From assembly GCA_002292325.1 (NCBI GenBank), contig DBBR01000072.1, positions 47,849 through 100,375 on the forward strand: DNA of 52,527 bases. The letters run 5' to 3'. The notes beneath the pieces were generated by a model. It made no database searches, was not told the origin of the DNA, and saw only the letters and a program-made list of their open reading frames with translations. This document shows, in pieces, positions 41,240 to 50,925 of the stretch (positions are counted from its first letter, which is position 1; each line of letters opens with the position of its first letter). The translations under genes were made by a program, and so were the position numbers. Origin of the DNA: Flavobacteriales bacterium UBA979 (GTDB taxonomy: Bacteria; Bacteroidota; Bacteroidia; Flavobacteriales_D; Sanyastnellaceae).

Positions 41240-42616
41240 ATGAAAGAAACTCCCATTTTGAATGCCGTGGTTCACGCATGTCGCTTGGTCGTTGGTTCTC
41301 TTTTTATCGTTTCGGGACTGATTAAGGCCAATGATGCCTTAGGGTTCATGTACAAACTAGAGGAGTACTTTGAGCCTGGGGCATTGAATTTACCAGGTTT
41401 GACCGATTGGGCTCTTCCGCTTGCTGTGGTCATTTGCGTTGGAGAGATATTATTGGGCGTAGCCATGGTTCTCGGTGCATTGCCCAAGCTTACTGCAAGT
41501 TTGACGGGTGTCCTTATGGCATTTTTTACTTGGTTGACCTGGTATACTGCGAATTGTGATCCATTTGGAACGAAAATGATTTTGGATGCTGCAGGAACGT
41601 TGGTTGAAATTGACAATCAATGCGTTCTCGCCTGCGGATGCTTTGGCAATGCCATTCCGTTGACACCCTATGAGAGTTTTTTGAAGGACATTGTGCTCTC
41701 CGTATTAACCGTTCCAATTCTTTGGGGCGCCTTTACGGACAGAATTTCCTTAAATTCTAAGCAGCTGGGCATGTTCATGATCGCAGGCAGTCTCATTATG
41801 ATTTACTTGTTTGGTGAATTGATGTTGGAGTGGAATTTTCCCGTGCTGTTCGCTGCCATAGTTTATGCGTTGGCAGAAGCTTTGAAAATGCGCTGGGATG
41901 GAGCGGCGAAGGAATGGATGATGGCGTTGGCCGTTGCAGCGGCATGTTTGGTGTTCCAGTTCCATACCTTGAATCACCTGCCCATGAAGGACTACCGTCC
42001 ATATGCTTCGGGCGAGAGCATCATTGAAAACCGGAAGTCCGCCGAAGATTTAGGTCTTCAGGGGCCCATGTTTGCTACGGAGTATACATTTCGAAATCTA
42101 AAAACAGGAGTTGATACGGTCGTTCTCAGTTCGGAGTGGCTCAAAATTTACAACGAAGCTTGGTTCAAGAATGCTTACGAAACGGTGTCGTTTGATGGGA
42201 AAGAGGTAAAGATCGCAGACGGGTATGAGCCCCATATCATGGACTTTCAGATTTTGGATGCGGATGGAGAAGATCGTGCCGATGAAATTTTAAATTCTCC
42301 AGGAAACGTCATGTTGTATGTATCCAAGGATCTAGATCAAGCGAGTACAGCGGCACAACAAGAAATGAATGATCTAGCTGATCAGTTGACTGCTGAAGGT
42401 TGGATCAATGTGGGACTAACGAATGCGCCAGCAGATCAAAACCAGACGTTTAAAGATGAACACGAGGTCAGTTACTCCATGTTTACATGCGATCAAACGG
42501 AGTTAAAAATCATTGTCCGCTCCAATCCAGGGATTGTCTGGATCAAGGATGGCGTGGTGCAAGAAAAGTGGGCTTGGAAGGATGTGCCAGAAGCCAGTGA
42601 GCTACTGAATCCTTGA
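41240..42616 (+). CDS. DoxX/MauE-like membrane protein (BT_3928-type)
   Basis: A 458-residue protein with at least six hydrophobic segments in the first about 240 residues, including LVVGSLFIVSGLIKANDALG, a DoxX-like start with the FSGLIKANDP-type motif. The middle CDPFG...CVLACGCFGNAIPL carries paired cysteines as in MauE/DoxX-like redox membrane proteins. The C-terminal 190 residues form a soluble domain with no recognisable thioredoxin CXXC. The Bacteroidota BT_3928-type family has this layout. The function is unproven; a role in thiol or quinone redox is plausible. Confidence 0.8.
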   Translation: MKETPILNAVVHACRLVVGSLFIVSGLIKANDALGFMYKLEEYFEPGALNLPGLTDWALPLAVVICVGEILLGVAMVLGALPKLTASLTGVLMAFFTWLTWYTANCDPFGTKMILDAAGTLVEIDNQCVLACGCFGNAIPLTPYESFLKDIVLSVLTVPILWGAFTDRISLNSKQLGMFMIAGSLIMIYLFGELMLEWNFPVLFAAIVYALAEALKMRWDGAAKEWMMALAVAAACLVFQFHTLNHLPMKDYRPYASGESIIENRKSAEDLGLQGPMFATEYTFRNLKTGVDTVVLSSEWLKIYNEAWFKNAYETVSFDGKEVKIADGYEPHIMDFQILDADGEDRADEILNSPGNVMLYVSKDLDQASTAAQQEMNDLADQLTAEGWINVGLTNAPADQNQTFKDEHEVSYSMFTCDQTELKIIVRSNPGIVWIKDGVVQEKWAWKDVPEASELLNP

Positions 42617-42618
42617 TC

Positions 42619-43602
42619 ATGAAACGCTTGCTCCATGGACTGGGCGTTTTGTGGGGCACATTAACGGTTGTCTTTTTTTTATTTACGTTGGTACCTGATC
42701 CGGCGAGGCAATTAGCTGGTCAAAATGAACAAGAGGAGGTGGTTCAGGCCATTCGGATGAAATACGGATTGGATAAGCCTGCCCATGTGCGTTATGCACA
42801 GTTCTTTCGGGGATTCGTTCCGTTGGAGTTCAATTCTGGGAGTTTGCGGTGGTCGGGTTTGAACTTAGGACGTTCGTTCATAACAGATCGACCTGTAGTG
42901 GATGCGATTCGAGGAGCGCTGCCTGCGACCATGGCACTCGCTTGCTTGGCCATGTTGATGGCCATGTGCATCGGGATGGCAGTGGGGTTTGGATTGTCCT
43001 TGGTAAACGGTTCTTGGATCGATCGATTCATTTTGGGGATTGCGGCGCTTGGAATGAGTGCGCCATCATTTGTCATGGCCATCGGCGTTTCATGGCTTTT
43101 TGGCTCCGTATGGCATCGATGGACAGGGCTTCCCATGACAGGAGGATTGTGGGAGATTCATCCGTTTGAAGGGCCACGCATCGCATGGCAGCATCTCATT
43201 TTACCCGCGTGCACGTTAGGCGTTCGTCCCTTGTCAGTTGTCATACAACTCACTCGCAATAGCGCAACTGAAGTACTGAAGCAGTCTTATGTGCGAACTG
43301 CACGATCCAAGGGATTGAGTACCGCCAGGCTCATGTTCAAGCACGTCGTACGAAATTCACTGAACCCCGTTTTGACCGCTGCCTCTGGTTGGTTTGCCAG
43401 CATGCTGGCTGGAGCCGTCTTCGTTGAATTTGTTTTTGGTTGGCAAGGAATGGGTTTGCTCATGTTTCGAGCGTTGGAGCAGAGTGACTTGCCCATTATT
43501 TTGGGGTGCGTGACCGTGATTGCTTCGACGTTTGTCGTGATCAATGGCGCAGTGGACATTTTGTACGGTTGGCTCGATCCAAGGACCCGAGTCACTGCGT
43601 GA
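42619..43602 (+). CDS. DppB/OppB-like ABC transporter permease
   Basis: A 327-residue inner membrane subunit of a peptide/nickel-type ABC importer. The N-terminal segment and PDPARQLAGQ precede six membrane segments. The cytoplasmic EAA loop reads YVRTARSKGLSTARLMFKHV. It starts at ATG 42619, two bases after the DoxX-like stop, so it is cotranscribed. The cognate second permease, ATPases and binding protein are not in this window, so the substrate cannot be named. Its end overlaps the convergent aminotransferase gene by eleven bases. Confidence 0.9.
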   Translation: MKRLLHGLGVLWGTLTVVFFLFTLVPDPARQLAGQNEQEEVVQAIRMKYGLDKPAHVRYAQFFRGFVPLEFNSGSLRWSGLNLGRSFITDRPVVDAIRGALPATMALACLAMLMAMCIGMAVGFGLSLVNGSWIDRFILGIAALGMSAPSFVMAIGVSWLFGSVWHRWTGLPMTGGLWEIHPFEGPRIAWQHLILPACTLGVRPLSVVIQLTRNSATEVLKQSYVRTARSKGLSTARLMFKHVVRNSLNPVLTAASGWFASMLAGAVFVEFVFGWQGMGLLMFRALEQSDLPIILGCVTVIASTFVVINGAVDILYGWLDPRTRVTA

Positions 43603-44461
43603 TGCTTGCGTTGAGTAGTTGGATCAACTCCTTTGATGTCGCGTTGAAATACCGCTTGGTGCGATACCGTGATACCCATTGAATGCCACGAATGGCATTC
43701 GTTAAAAACAACTCATCTGCCCGTAGCATCTCTTGAGGTGAAATATTGCATTCGTAGACCTTGTATCCCTCTCGAAGGGCCAAATTGATAATGGCAGCGC
43801 GCATCACTCCTCCGACCGGGCCTCCGTCTAGGCCAGGCGTGTAGAGTACCCGATTGCTGACTAAAAACAAATTGGAACGGGTTGACTCGATGATCTGATT
43901 AGCAGAGTTGGTTAACAAAGCATCTTCCAAAGCTTGCTCTTGCGCCCAAAGTCCAGCGTGGACATAAATGGACGCACTGATGTTTTTAAAGTTCGACAGG
44001 GGATCTTGAGATTTTTTCATCTCAGGATAAACGTCCACAGCTAGTCCTTGCTCATTGAGCACATACTCGGAGTCTTCCAATTTCTCAGCTTCCCCAATCC
44101 AGATGAGTTGATTGGATAACGGAGTATATCTGCCACCGCTTTCTCGGAAAAATGTCAACCGCAAACGTCCACCTTGATGGATGCCATTGGCCTCGCACAA
44201 GGAGAGGAGAGCATGCTCGAAGCGGGATTGATCCCAAGCATCGCCATCGATTTTATGAGCCTTCAAACTGGATTGAATGCGGTTCCAATGGAATGGAGTC
44301 AGTTGAGGTTTCCCAAAGCACACCCGCACGGATTCAAAGAACCCATCGCCATAGAGAAATGCCCGGTTTTCGATAGCGGGAGGGAGGTTGGCCGCTCCGG
44401 TGATTTGACCATTGACCAAGAACTTTGGTCGGGGTTCAGGATTCCACTTAAACCGTTCCAT
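43592..44461 (-). CDS. Class IV aminotransferase (branched-chain/D-amino-acid/ADC-lyase fold)
   Basis: A 289-residue PLP enzyme of fold type IV. The family regions are NRAFLYGDGFFESVRV, LTPFHWNRIQSSL, NFKNISAS with the PLP lysine, NQIIESTRSNLFLV, and GVMRAAIINLA. This set fits 4-amino-4-deoxychorismate lyase (PabC) or a D-amino-acid or branched-chain aminotransferase. Loss of the typical branched-chain sequences and presence of folP nearby leave PabC an attractive guess only. The start is placed at ATG 44461, giving a 14-base overlap with the upstream HAD gene. Confidence 0.82.
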   Translation of the reverse strand: MERFKWNPEPRPKFLVNGQITGAANLPPAIENRAFLYGDGFFESVRVCFGKPQLTPFHWNRIQSSLKAHKIDGDAWDQSRFEHALLSLCEANGIHQGGRLRLTFFRESGGRYTPLSNQLIWIGEAEKLEDSEYVLNEQGLAVDVYPEMKKSQDPLSNFKNISASIYVHAGLWAQEQALEDALLTNSANQIIESTRSNLFLVSNRVLYTPGLDGGPVGGVMRAAIINLALREGYKVYECNISPQEMLRADELFLTNAIRGIQWVSRYRTKRYFNATSKELIQLLNASITQ

Positions 44462-44999
44462 TCGATGCCGTCTTTGGGTGGTTTTCACCGTTCGGAACTT
44501 GGGTCAGGGTTGGGACGATTTGAAGAAGGTCACCATTGACTGGAATCAAGACTCCGGCCACTCCCGCTGCATTTCCCGCCTGAATATCACGTGGCTTATC
44601 GCCAACCATCCAGGATTGAGTTGGATCGATTTGATGCTTGGCGCAGGCTCGCTCAATCATGAGACCACCCGGTTTTCTGCTCAAGCTTTCTCCAAAATCA
44701 GGATGATGGGGGCTGTAATAAACGTCGGTGATGTCAATGCCTTGCGATTGACAGTCACGGCGAAACGCCGAATGGATTTCATGTACGGCTTGATGGGTAT
44801 ATAGCCCCTTTGCGATGCCGCCTTGGTTTGTGATGAGAATGAGCAGGTAGCCCTTTGCCTGTAATGCCTGAAGCGCAGGGTAGACTGTTGGTAAGACGGT
44901 GAATTCCGCAAGCGAGCGTGTGTAATCCCCTGGATCATGATTGATGACCCCATCGCGGTCAAGAAAAATGGCTTTCTGCAAGCTGTTTGAATTCATCAT
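44448..44999 (-). CDS. HAD-IIIA family phosphatase (GmhB-like, without the zinc motif)
   Basis: A 183-residue HAD hydrolase with motif I FLDRDGVIN (nucleophile and acid Asp), motif II LITNQGGIAKG, motif III Lys in LSRKPGG, and motif IV MVGDKPRDIQAG. GmhB heptose bisphosphatases and histidinol phosphatases share this outline, but the usual CxHx(n)CxC zinc loop is replaced here by SPHHPDFGESLSRKPG with no cysteine. It is thus a HAD-IIIA phosphatase of uncertain substrate, possibly a heptose or other sugar bisphosphate. Start 44999 or 44996 (MM). Confidence 0.82.
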   Translation of the reverse strand: MMNSNSLQKAIFLDRDGVINHDPGDYTRSLAEFTVLPTVYPALQALQAKGYLLILITNQGGIAKGLYTHQAVHEIHSAFRRDCQSQGIDITDVYYSPHHPDFGESLSRKPGGLMIERACAKHQIDPTQSWMVGDKPRDIQAGNAAGVAGVLIPVNGDLLQIVPTLTQVPNGENHPKTASNGTV

Positions 45000-45050
45000 G
45001 GGTTTCTCATCGTGGTTCGAATCTAAACAAAGCGGGTTCAACGCCCAAAA

Positions 45051-45392
45051 TTAAGACACGGGACTACCTAGCGGAACATCGGTAGGAACTTCGAGCACGG
45101 CAGTCCCCAGGTTTCCATTCAATGCGCCCAAAATTAGAAATTCAGATAGGATGGGGCCGATCTGTTTCGGTGCAAAGTTGACGACGCCGATGATGTGTTT
45201 GCCAATCAATGCTTCGGGGGCATAACGCTCGGTCAACTGAGCAGATGTCTTTTTAATTCCAATGTGACTTCCAAAGTCGACTCGAATGATATACGCTGGA
45301 TTGTGGGCTTCAGGAAATGGCTTGACTTCGACAACGCGTCCAACGCGCATTTTTGTTTTTTCAAACTCCGTCCAAGTGAGTGCCGTATCCAT
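45051..45392 (-). CDS. csaA: CsaA-type tRNA-binding-domain chaperone
   Basis: A 113-residue protein that consists of the tRNA-binding OB-fold domain typical of CsaA, a proposed export chaperone. Signatures are MRVGRVVEVKPFPEAHNPAY, GIKKTSAQLTERY, GVVNFAPKQIGP and SEFLILGA. The start is at ATG 45392, fixed by an exact TACATTTG box four bases before it. Any longer reading would enter the spacer. It is divergent from mutA with 51 bases between starts and 51 bases upstream of the HAD gene. Confidence 0.9.
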   Translation of the reverse strand: MDTALTWTEFEKTKMRVGRVVEVKPFPEAHNPAYIIRVDFGSHIGIKKTSAQLTERYAPEALIGKHIIGVVNFAPKQIGPILSEFLILGALNGNLGTAVLEVPTDVPLGSPVS

Positions 45393-45396
45393 GAAC

Positions 45397-45404
45397 CAAA
45401 TGTA
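45397..45404 (-). promoter_or_regulatory. TAnnTTTG -7 box of csaA
   Basis: On the minus strand TACATTTG, then GTTC, then the ATG at 45392. Exact match at the four-base spacing. Confidence 0.7.
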
Positions 45405-45431
45405 AGTGGAAAAGGGAGGGGGGAGGTTTTG

Positions 45432-45439
45432 TAAATTTG
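45432..45439 (+). promoter_or_regulatory. TAnnTTTG -7 box of mutA
   Basis: TAAATTTG, then GAGT, then the mutA ATG at 45444. Exact match at the four-base spacing. The spacer also contains a purine-rich run (GGGAGGGGGGAGG). Confidence 0.7.
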
Positions 45440-45443
45440 GAGT

Positions 45444-46490
45444 ATGACGACGAAGCGTTGGTCTTCTTTTCCTGATTTTGATGTGAATGCATGGGAGCGA
45501 CAATTGCCTCATTCAGCGGAAGCCGTGCACCCCTTCGAGGGCTGGAGAAAGCCTCTCTGGACAGCGCATAGCGTATTAAGGGAATTGCCAGAACGCGGTG
45601 TTTCTCCAAGAACGGAGGGCAATCCGTGGATGTTGACTCAGACTCTGTCCCACAAAAGTCAAGTGATGCCTGCATTGATGGGTGGGGTTGAAGGACTTCG
45701 ATTTGCAGAAGGCTCGGCCAATGACGGTTGGCTGGAAGGGGTCCACTTGGATATGATTTCAGTGGAATTGAATTCGGAGGAGGTCAGGAATGGTGCATTC
45801 GCTCAAGGTCACTGGACTTCGACCGAATGGCAAGGAGCTTGTGGATTGGATTGTAACTCCATGACCTCGTTGTCAGCGGCTGAACATATGTTGTTGTGGG
45901 CCAATCACCAAAAATTGCGCCGGTGGTTGCTGGATGGTGGAAGTGAGGCAAACCGCGTAAATCGTGCAGTCAAGGCCTTGCAACAGCTCGATCGAACCCA
46001 TGAGTTATTCCGAAGCATGGACATGGATGTTTCGGCGGAATGGGGAGCATTTCAATGGAAATGGCAGTCGGGGGTTCATGTCTTGGAAGAAGTGGCGTTT
46101 CTCAGAGCGATTCGATTTGTATGGGAGCGATGGCTGGAGGTCAATGATCATGCGCTCGTCCCTATTTGGATTGATGCTCAGACCTCGCATGATTTCATGG
46201 TGGAGACCCAGCCAACGGATCACCTGATTGGATTGACTGCGGCATCCTATGCAGCTGCTATCGGGGGAGCAGATTCGATCGAGACGTTGTCGCATGATCA
46301 CGCGCAGGAATCTGCATCCCATGATGGATTGCGCTGGGCACGAAACATTCAACATTTGATGCGAGAAGAATCGCATTTGGACAAAACCTTCGATCCGATG
46401 GGAGGGAGCAGGGTCATTGAGGCTTGGACCCATTCCATCGTTGATGCGATTTGGGCCACGTATACACGTTCAAAACCCACTGACCAATGA
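45444..46490 (+). CDS. mutA: Methylmalonyl-CoA mutase small subunit (short form)
   Basis: The small, catalytically inactive partner of MutB in the conversion of succinyl-CoA and methylmalonyl-CoA. The 348-residue protein begins [14 protein letters not shown], matches the MM-CoA mutase TIM-barrel in WMLTQTL, and retains the late [20 protein letters not shown] and [11 protein letters not shown] pieces. It is clearly shorter than typical small subunits (roughly 450-640 residues) and lacks a B12-binding-like C-terminal domain. Its end overlaps mutB by ATGA, so the subunits are made together. Confidence 0.85.
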   Translation: MTTKRWSSFPDFDVNAWERQLPHSAEAVHPFEGWRKPLWTAHSVLRELPERGVSPRTEGNPWMLTQTLSHKSQVMPALMGGVEGLRFAEGSANDGWLEGVHLDMISVELNSEEVRNGAFAQGHWTSTEWQGACGLDCNSMTSLSAAEHMLLWANHQKLRRWLLDGGSEANRVNRAVKALQQLDRTHELFRSMDMDVSAEWGAFQWKWQSGVHVLEEVAFLRAIRFVWERWLEVNDHALVPIWIDAQTSHDFMVETQPTDHLIGLTAASYAAAIGGADSIETLSHDHAQESASHDGLRWARNIQHLMREESHLDKTFDPMGGSRVIEAWTHSIVDAIWATYTRSKPTDQ

Positions 46491-48532
46491 GCCGAATCGC
46501 CTCGCATTATCCTCCGAAGGAGAATTCGGCCAAACCCCATGAGCGTTTTGGTCCTGGACAAGCGCCTTTTCTCGGCGGCCCTTACCCATCCATGTACACC
46601 ACTCGGCCTTGGACCATACGCCAGTATGCAGGTTTCTCTACAGCAGAGGCTTCGAATGCGTTTTATCGAGCCAACCTGGCTGCTGGCCAAAAGGGATTGA
46701 GTGTTGCGTTTGATTTAGCTACCCATCGAGGGTATGACAGCGATCATTCCCGGGTCTCTGGTGATGTGGGAATGGCTGGTGTGGCGATTGATACAGTCGA
46801 GGACATGAAACGATTGTTTGACGGAATTCCGTTGGATAAAATGTCGGTGTCTATGACCATGAACGGAGCGGTCTTGCCCGTGCTGGCTTTTTACATCGTA
46901 GCCGCTGAAGAACAAGGCGTATCGCAGTCCTCCTTGTCAGGAACAATTCAAAATGACATCTTGAAGGAGTTCATGGTTCGGAATACGTACATCTATCCGC
47001 CCGCTCCGTCGATGCGGATTATCTCGGATATTTTTCGGTACACCTCTGAATACATGCCGAAATTTAACTCCATTTCGATTTCTGGATACCACATGCAGGA
47101 GGCTGGTGCTACACCGGCCCTCGAGTTGGCTTATACGTTAGCAGATGGGTTGGAATACGTGCAAACGGGAATTGCAGCGGGATTGGATGTTGATGCGTTT
47201 GCCCCACGTTTGAGCTTTTTTTGGGCCAGTGGCATGGAGCATTTTGAAGAAATAGCAAAGATGCGGGCTGCTCGTTTGATTTGGGCCAGTCGGATGAAGG
47301 AGCTGGGTGCCAAAAACCCAAAGTCACTCATGCTGCGAACCCATACACAAACCAGCGGTTGGTCCCTCACGGCCCAGGACCCTTGGAACAACGTGGCGCG
47401 GACAGCACTCGAGGCCATGGCAGCGACTTTTGGTGGAACGCAATCCTTGCACACCAATTCCATGGATGAAGCGATAGCGCTGCCTACAGAAGCTTCGGCA
47501 CGCATAGCTCGGAATACTCAAAAGTTTTTGCAAGAAAGCGCTGGAGTCACCGATGCCATAGATCCGTGGCACGGTTCAAGGATGATGGAGGAGCTGACTG
47601 AAACGATGGTGACAGAAGCTGAGGAGTTAATGAGCGAGATTGATGCGGCAGGTGGAATGGCTCGGGCCATCGAACAGGGCATTCCTAAATTGCGTATTGA
47701 AGCGGCAGCAGCGGAAAAACAAGCTCGCATCGACCGAGCAGATGACCGCATTATCGGAGTGAATCTTTTTCAAGTTGAGGACGAAAGTGAGCTCGAAATC
47801 TTGGAAATTGACCAACAATCTGTTCTAGCCAATCAATTGAATCAGCTAAAGTTGGTGCGAGGGCGGCGAGATGAACGGGCCGTGGATACAGCACTCGAGC
47901 TGATCAAGAAGGGAGCAATGGGAAAGGAAAACTTGCTCTTGCTTTGTGTCGAAGCTGCTCGCTCCAGAGCGACGCTTGGTGAAATCAGTTCAGCATTGGA
48001 GTCCATTTTTGGACGTTACCAACCGACCGTCCAAAAAGTGAGTGGTATCTTTTCACGCGCAATGGAAGGCCAAAAAGCATACGAAGATGTCGTGCGATTA
48101 ACACGGCAATTTAATTCTTTCGCAGGACGTCAGCCTCGCATATTGATCGCTAAAATGGGTCAAGACGGACACGACCGAGGAGCGAAAGTCGTAGCCTCAT
48201 CGTTTGCTGACATGGGATTTGATGTGGACCTCGGACCGCTGTTTCAAACACCCGAAGAAGTAGCACAACAGGCGGTTGACAATGACGTCCATGTCATTGG
48301 TGTAAGCACGTTGGCAGCGGGGCACAAAGCGCTCGTTCCGGCGTTGATTCGGGCTTTGGAAATGAGAAAACGCGACGATATTTTGGTTGTCGTCGGAGGG
48401 GTCATTCCACCGAAAGATTACGATGTGCTTTATGATATGGGGGCAGTAGGGGTATTTGGCCCGGGAACGCCTATTACACATTCGGCTACTGAAATCCTTC
48501 AGATTTTGCTCGAGGCTTATGGAGAAGTGTGA
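46487..48532 (+). CDS. mutB: Methylmalonyl-CoA mutase large subunit
   Basis: MutB binds adenosylcobalamin and carries out the radical rearrangement. The 681-residue protein has the (beta/alpha)8 domain with [20 protein letters not shown] (substrate-binding), [27 protein letters not shown], and [15 protein letters not shown]. The C-terminal cobalamin domain has D560-G-H562-D-R-G565, where H562 is the cobalt ligand. No MeaB-type chaperone gene is present in the window. The reaction links propionyl-CoA degradation to the TCA cycle. Confidence 0.97.
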   Translation: MSRIASHYPPKENSAKPHERFGPGQAPFLGGPYPSMYTTRPWTIRQYAGFSTAEASNAFYRANLAAGQKGLSVAFDLATHRGYDSDHSRVSGDVGMAGVAIDTVEDMKRLFDGIPLDKMSVSMTMNGAVLPVLAFYIVAAEEQGVSQSSLSGTIQNDILKEFMVRNTYIYPPAPSMRIISDIFRYTSEYMPKFNSISISGYHMQEAGATPALELAYTLADGLEYVQTGIAAGLDVDAFAPRLSFFWASGMEHFEEIAKMRAARLIWASRMKELGAKNPKSLMLRTHTQTSGWSLTAQDPWNNVARTALEAMAATFGGTQSLHTNSMDEAIALPTEASARIARNTQKFLQESAGVTDAIDPWHGSRMMEELTETMVTEAEELMSEIDAAGGMARAIEQGIPKLRIEAAAAEKQARIDRADDRIIGVNLFQVEDESELEILEIDQQSVLANQLNQLKLVRGRRDERAVDTALELIKKGAMGKENLLLLCVEAARSRATLGEISSALESIFGRYQPTVQKVSGIFSRAMEGQKAYEDVVRLTRQFNSFAGRQPRILIAKMGQDGHDRGAKVVASSFADMGFDVDLGPLFQTPEEVAQQAVDNDVHVIGVSTLAAGHKALVPALIRALEMRKRDDILVVVGGVIPPKDYDVLYDMGAVGVFGPGTPITHSATEILQILLEAYGEV

Positions 48533-48543
48533 ATGGAGATCAA

Positions 48544-49524
48544 TTAAGTCATCCCCCAGATGCCTGGATCTGCAGTCAATCCGTTGAGCCATGCGCCTCC
48601 CTGCATGGATTTTTTACCAGGTGGCGTAAGTTCATCAATTTGTATCCAATCATCGCTGCACCAAATGCACAGGCTGTTCCGATGAGCGATTGCAAGGCCG
48701 GGTATGTTCTCGCCCGTGCTGACTACGGGTGTTTTCAGAGAAGATGCTCTGATCAGCTTGATGTCTCCGTGTGGACTGGAGGTCCAAGCTTTTGGAAATG
48801 GAGAGAGCCCATTAATCATATTCCGCACGTTTTCAGCCCCTTTCGTCCAATCGACTCGTGTGTTTTCTCGGTTTAATTTTGGAGCGTGCAGGACGGATTG
48901 ATCCATGCTTTGATCCAATTGTGGAGCTGATTCGAGGGCGCCTGCGGCCAATTCTTCAAGTGTTTCTACGAGTAAAGTTTTTCCACGCGCCAATAATTTA
49001 TCGTGCAGCGATGATGCATTTTCCGTAGGATCAATTTGAACCGAGGCCTGTTTCAGGATGTCACCTGTATCAATCTGGTGCTGCAAAGAAAAAGTCGTAA
49101 CACCGGTGGTTTTGAATCCGTATCGAATGGCCCATTGGATTGGCGCGGCTCCGCGCAATTGGGGCAGCAGAGAGGCGTGAAGGTTGATGGTCCCATAAGG
49201 TGGGGCGTTCCAAACACATTCCGGGAGCATTCGAAACGCAACAACGAGGTATACATCCGCATTCCATGTTTCGAGCGCGCCATTGAATGCCTCATCCTTT
49301 AAATTGGTCGGTTGCAATACGGGCAACCTTTCGTGCTGTGCAATGGATTTCACGGCCGATTGTTGCAGCTTTTGTCCCCTTCCAGCCTTCCTGTCTGGCG
49401 CCGTAACGACACCTGCAATGGTGTGTCGACTCTTCAGGACTTCTTGTAAGCAAATGGCTGCAAACTCGGGAGTTCCAAAAAATACCACACGGAGGGGACG
49501 TTGAAGGGGTTTGGACGGGAACAT
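48544..49524 (-). CDS. fmt: Methionyl-tRNA formyltransferase
   Basis: Fmt formylates initiator Met-tRNA with 10-formyl-tetrahydrofolate. The 326-residue protein shows VVFFGTPEFAAICLQEVL, VVTAPDRKAGRGQKL, NLHASLLPQLRGAAPIQWAI (catalytic Asn-His and SLLPxxRG), and the C-terminal OB-like part. Start ATG 49524 gives family length. It lies seven bases after the MATE gene, so the two share a transcript. Confidence 0.95.
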   Translation of the reverse strand: MFPSKPLQRPLRVVFFGTPEFAAICLQEVLKSRHTIAGVVTAPDRKAGRGQKLQQSAVKSIAQHERLPVLQPTNLKDEAFNGALETWNADVYLVVAFRMLPECVWNAPPYGTINLHASLLPQLRGAAPIQWAIRYGFKTTGVTTFSLQHQIDTGDILKQASVQIDPTENASSLHDKLLARGKTLLVETLEELAAGALESAPQLDQSMDQSVLHAPKLNRENTRVDWTKGAENVRNMINGLSPFPKAWTSSPHGDIKLIRASSLKTPVVSTGENIPGLAIAHRNSLCIWCSDDWIQIDELTPPGKKSMQGGAWLNGLTADPGIWGMT

Positions 49525-49531
49525 AGCGGGT

Positions 49532-50878
49532 CTAGTCTGAGAGGGTGCTGATGGATAAATTCCAATGTCTTCTTCGAAGATAATACCAACTGCCGAGTCC
49601 AATGCTGCTGAAGTAGACCCATTCAACCCGCCAGATAATCCAGACCGGTTGTGGCCAAATTAATGTCATCGAAGCGGCTGCCATCATGTACAAAGTGACA
49701 GCGAACAGTTCGATCTTGAACGCTGCTTTTGTGGCCCCACTTCCTTGGATGGTCGCCAACATGATTCCGGTAAACGAATAGATGCAAACAGCTGAAAAAA
49801 TGACTTGCAGGGTTTGAATCATTGCGTTTTGACCCATGGGATCATCGAAGAAAACCCCAACAAGAAGCTCCGGATACAACAGATATCCATGGCAAAGCAA
49901 GACAATTCCTGATACGTTGATGACCATTATTCTGCGCAATACGATGCGCAGATCTTGCATGCGCCGTTCTCCCAATAGTCCGCTCACATAGGTTCGGGTA
50001 GTTTGCTGCATACCTTGTTCTACAATGAAGGCGAGCATAAAAAAGTTGCGAGCGAGGTGAGAAACTTTGAGCTCCATCCCGCCGACCTTTTCTACAAAGA
50101 AGAAAAATGTTGTCCAGGTGGAAATGGTCAGGAGAAATTGTCCCATCATGGGGTAAGCGAGTTTCCACCAAGCTTGGAGTTCTTTCAGCGGTAGCCAAGT
50201 CCATGGTGACATGGCTTTAGGCAGTGCGAAGAGCGTCACCGCAATGGCCGCAAGAAATCCCACGCCTTCCGCTAACAAAGAGGCCCACGCTGCACCTGTG
50301 AATCCAATCGGTTCAATCCCCCACATGCCTTCCACCCAGGCAGCATCAAAAATGACATTGGTGATGGCGCTGATCCCACCTACGATGAGGATGGGCCACG
50401 TTCGAGTCGTTCCCGTGTAGAGGGCATTAAAGGCCAGAATCATGGAAAAAGGTACAAAACCCAATAAGCGAATGGTGAAAAAAGCATCAAACACATCTCG
50501 AACTCCCGGGTCAGCAATGGCTTTCAACATCCAGCCAGAATTCAATCCAAGAGCCAACACAGTGAGTCCAACTCCCATGCCGAGATGCAAGGCCAACCCA
50601 CTGCGAAAGGTCTGGTAAGCCTTTTCTTTCTGGCCTTCACCAATTTGCCGAGCAATGACAATCTGCAGAGCTGCTCCGCTTCCGACGGCAATCATTTCAA
50701 GCGTGAGATAGACCAATCCGGCATTTCCCGCTCCATTGATTGCATTTTCACTCAAGCGAGCAAGAAAGAAATTATCCGTGAGCAAGACGATGAATTGCAG
50801 CAGGGTTCCTAAGGAAATAGGGACAGCCATCCGCAACAAATCGCGGTATCCCAATTGAAGTAACCCCTGCTGTTTCAT
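49532..50878 (-). CDS. MATE family efflux transporter
   Basis: A 448-residue protein with about twelve membrane segments in two halves. The first half opens YRDLLRMAVPISLGTLLQF, followed by LTDNFFLARLSENAIN; the second opens LAYPMMGQFLLTISTWTTFF. MATE exporters exchange cations for drugs or metabolites; the substrate is not predictable here. A near-consensus GATTTTTG box sits five bases before the ATG. Confidence 0.92.
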   Translation of the reverse strand: MKQQGLLQLGYRDLLRMAVPISLGTLLQFIVLLTDNFFLARLSENAINGAGNAGLVYLTLEMIAVGSGAALQIVIARQIGEGQKEKAYQTFRSGLALHLGMGVGLTVLALGLNSGWMLKAIADPGVRDVFDAFFTIRLLGFVPFSMILAFNALYTGTTRTWPILIVGGISAITNVIFDAAWVEGMWGIEPIGFTGAAWASLLAEGVGFLAAIAVTLFALPKAMSPWTWLPLKELQAWWKLAYPMMGQFLLTISTWTTFFFFVEKVGGMELKVSHLARNFFMLAFIVEQGMQQTTRTYVSGLLGERRMQDLRIVLRRIMVINVSGIVLLCHGYLLYPELLVGVFFDDPMGQNAMIQTLQVIFSAVCIYSFTGIMLATIQGSGATKAAFKIELFAVTLYMMAAASMTLIWPQPVWIIWRVEWVYFSSIGLGSWYYLRRRHWNLSISTLSD

Positions 50879-50925
50879 GACGGCAAAAATCCAACGGAAA
50901 TCATGGACATCTACTCAAGTGAAGG

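Noticed and set aside
44448..44999. Firm annotation as GmhB heptose bisphosphatase
   Set aside because: The zinc-binding cysteines of that family are missing, so only the HAD-IIIA class is supported.
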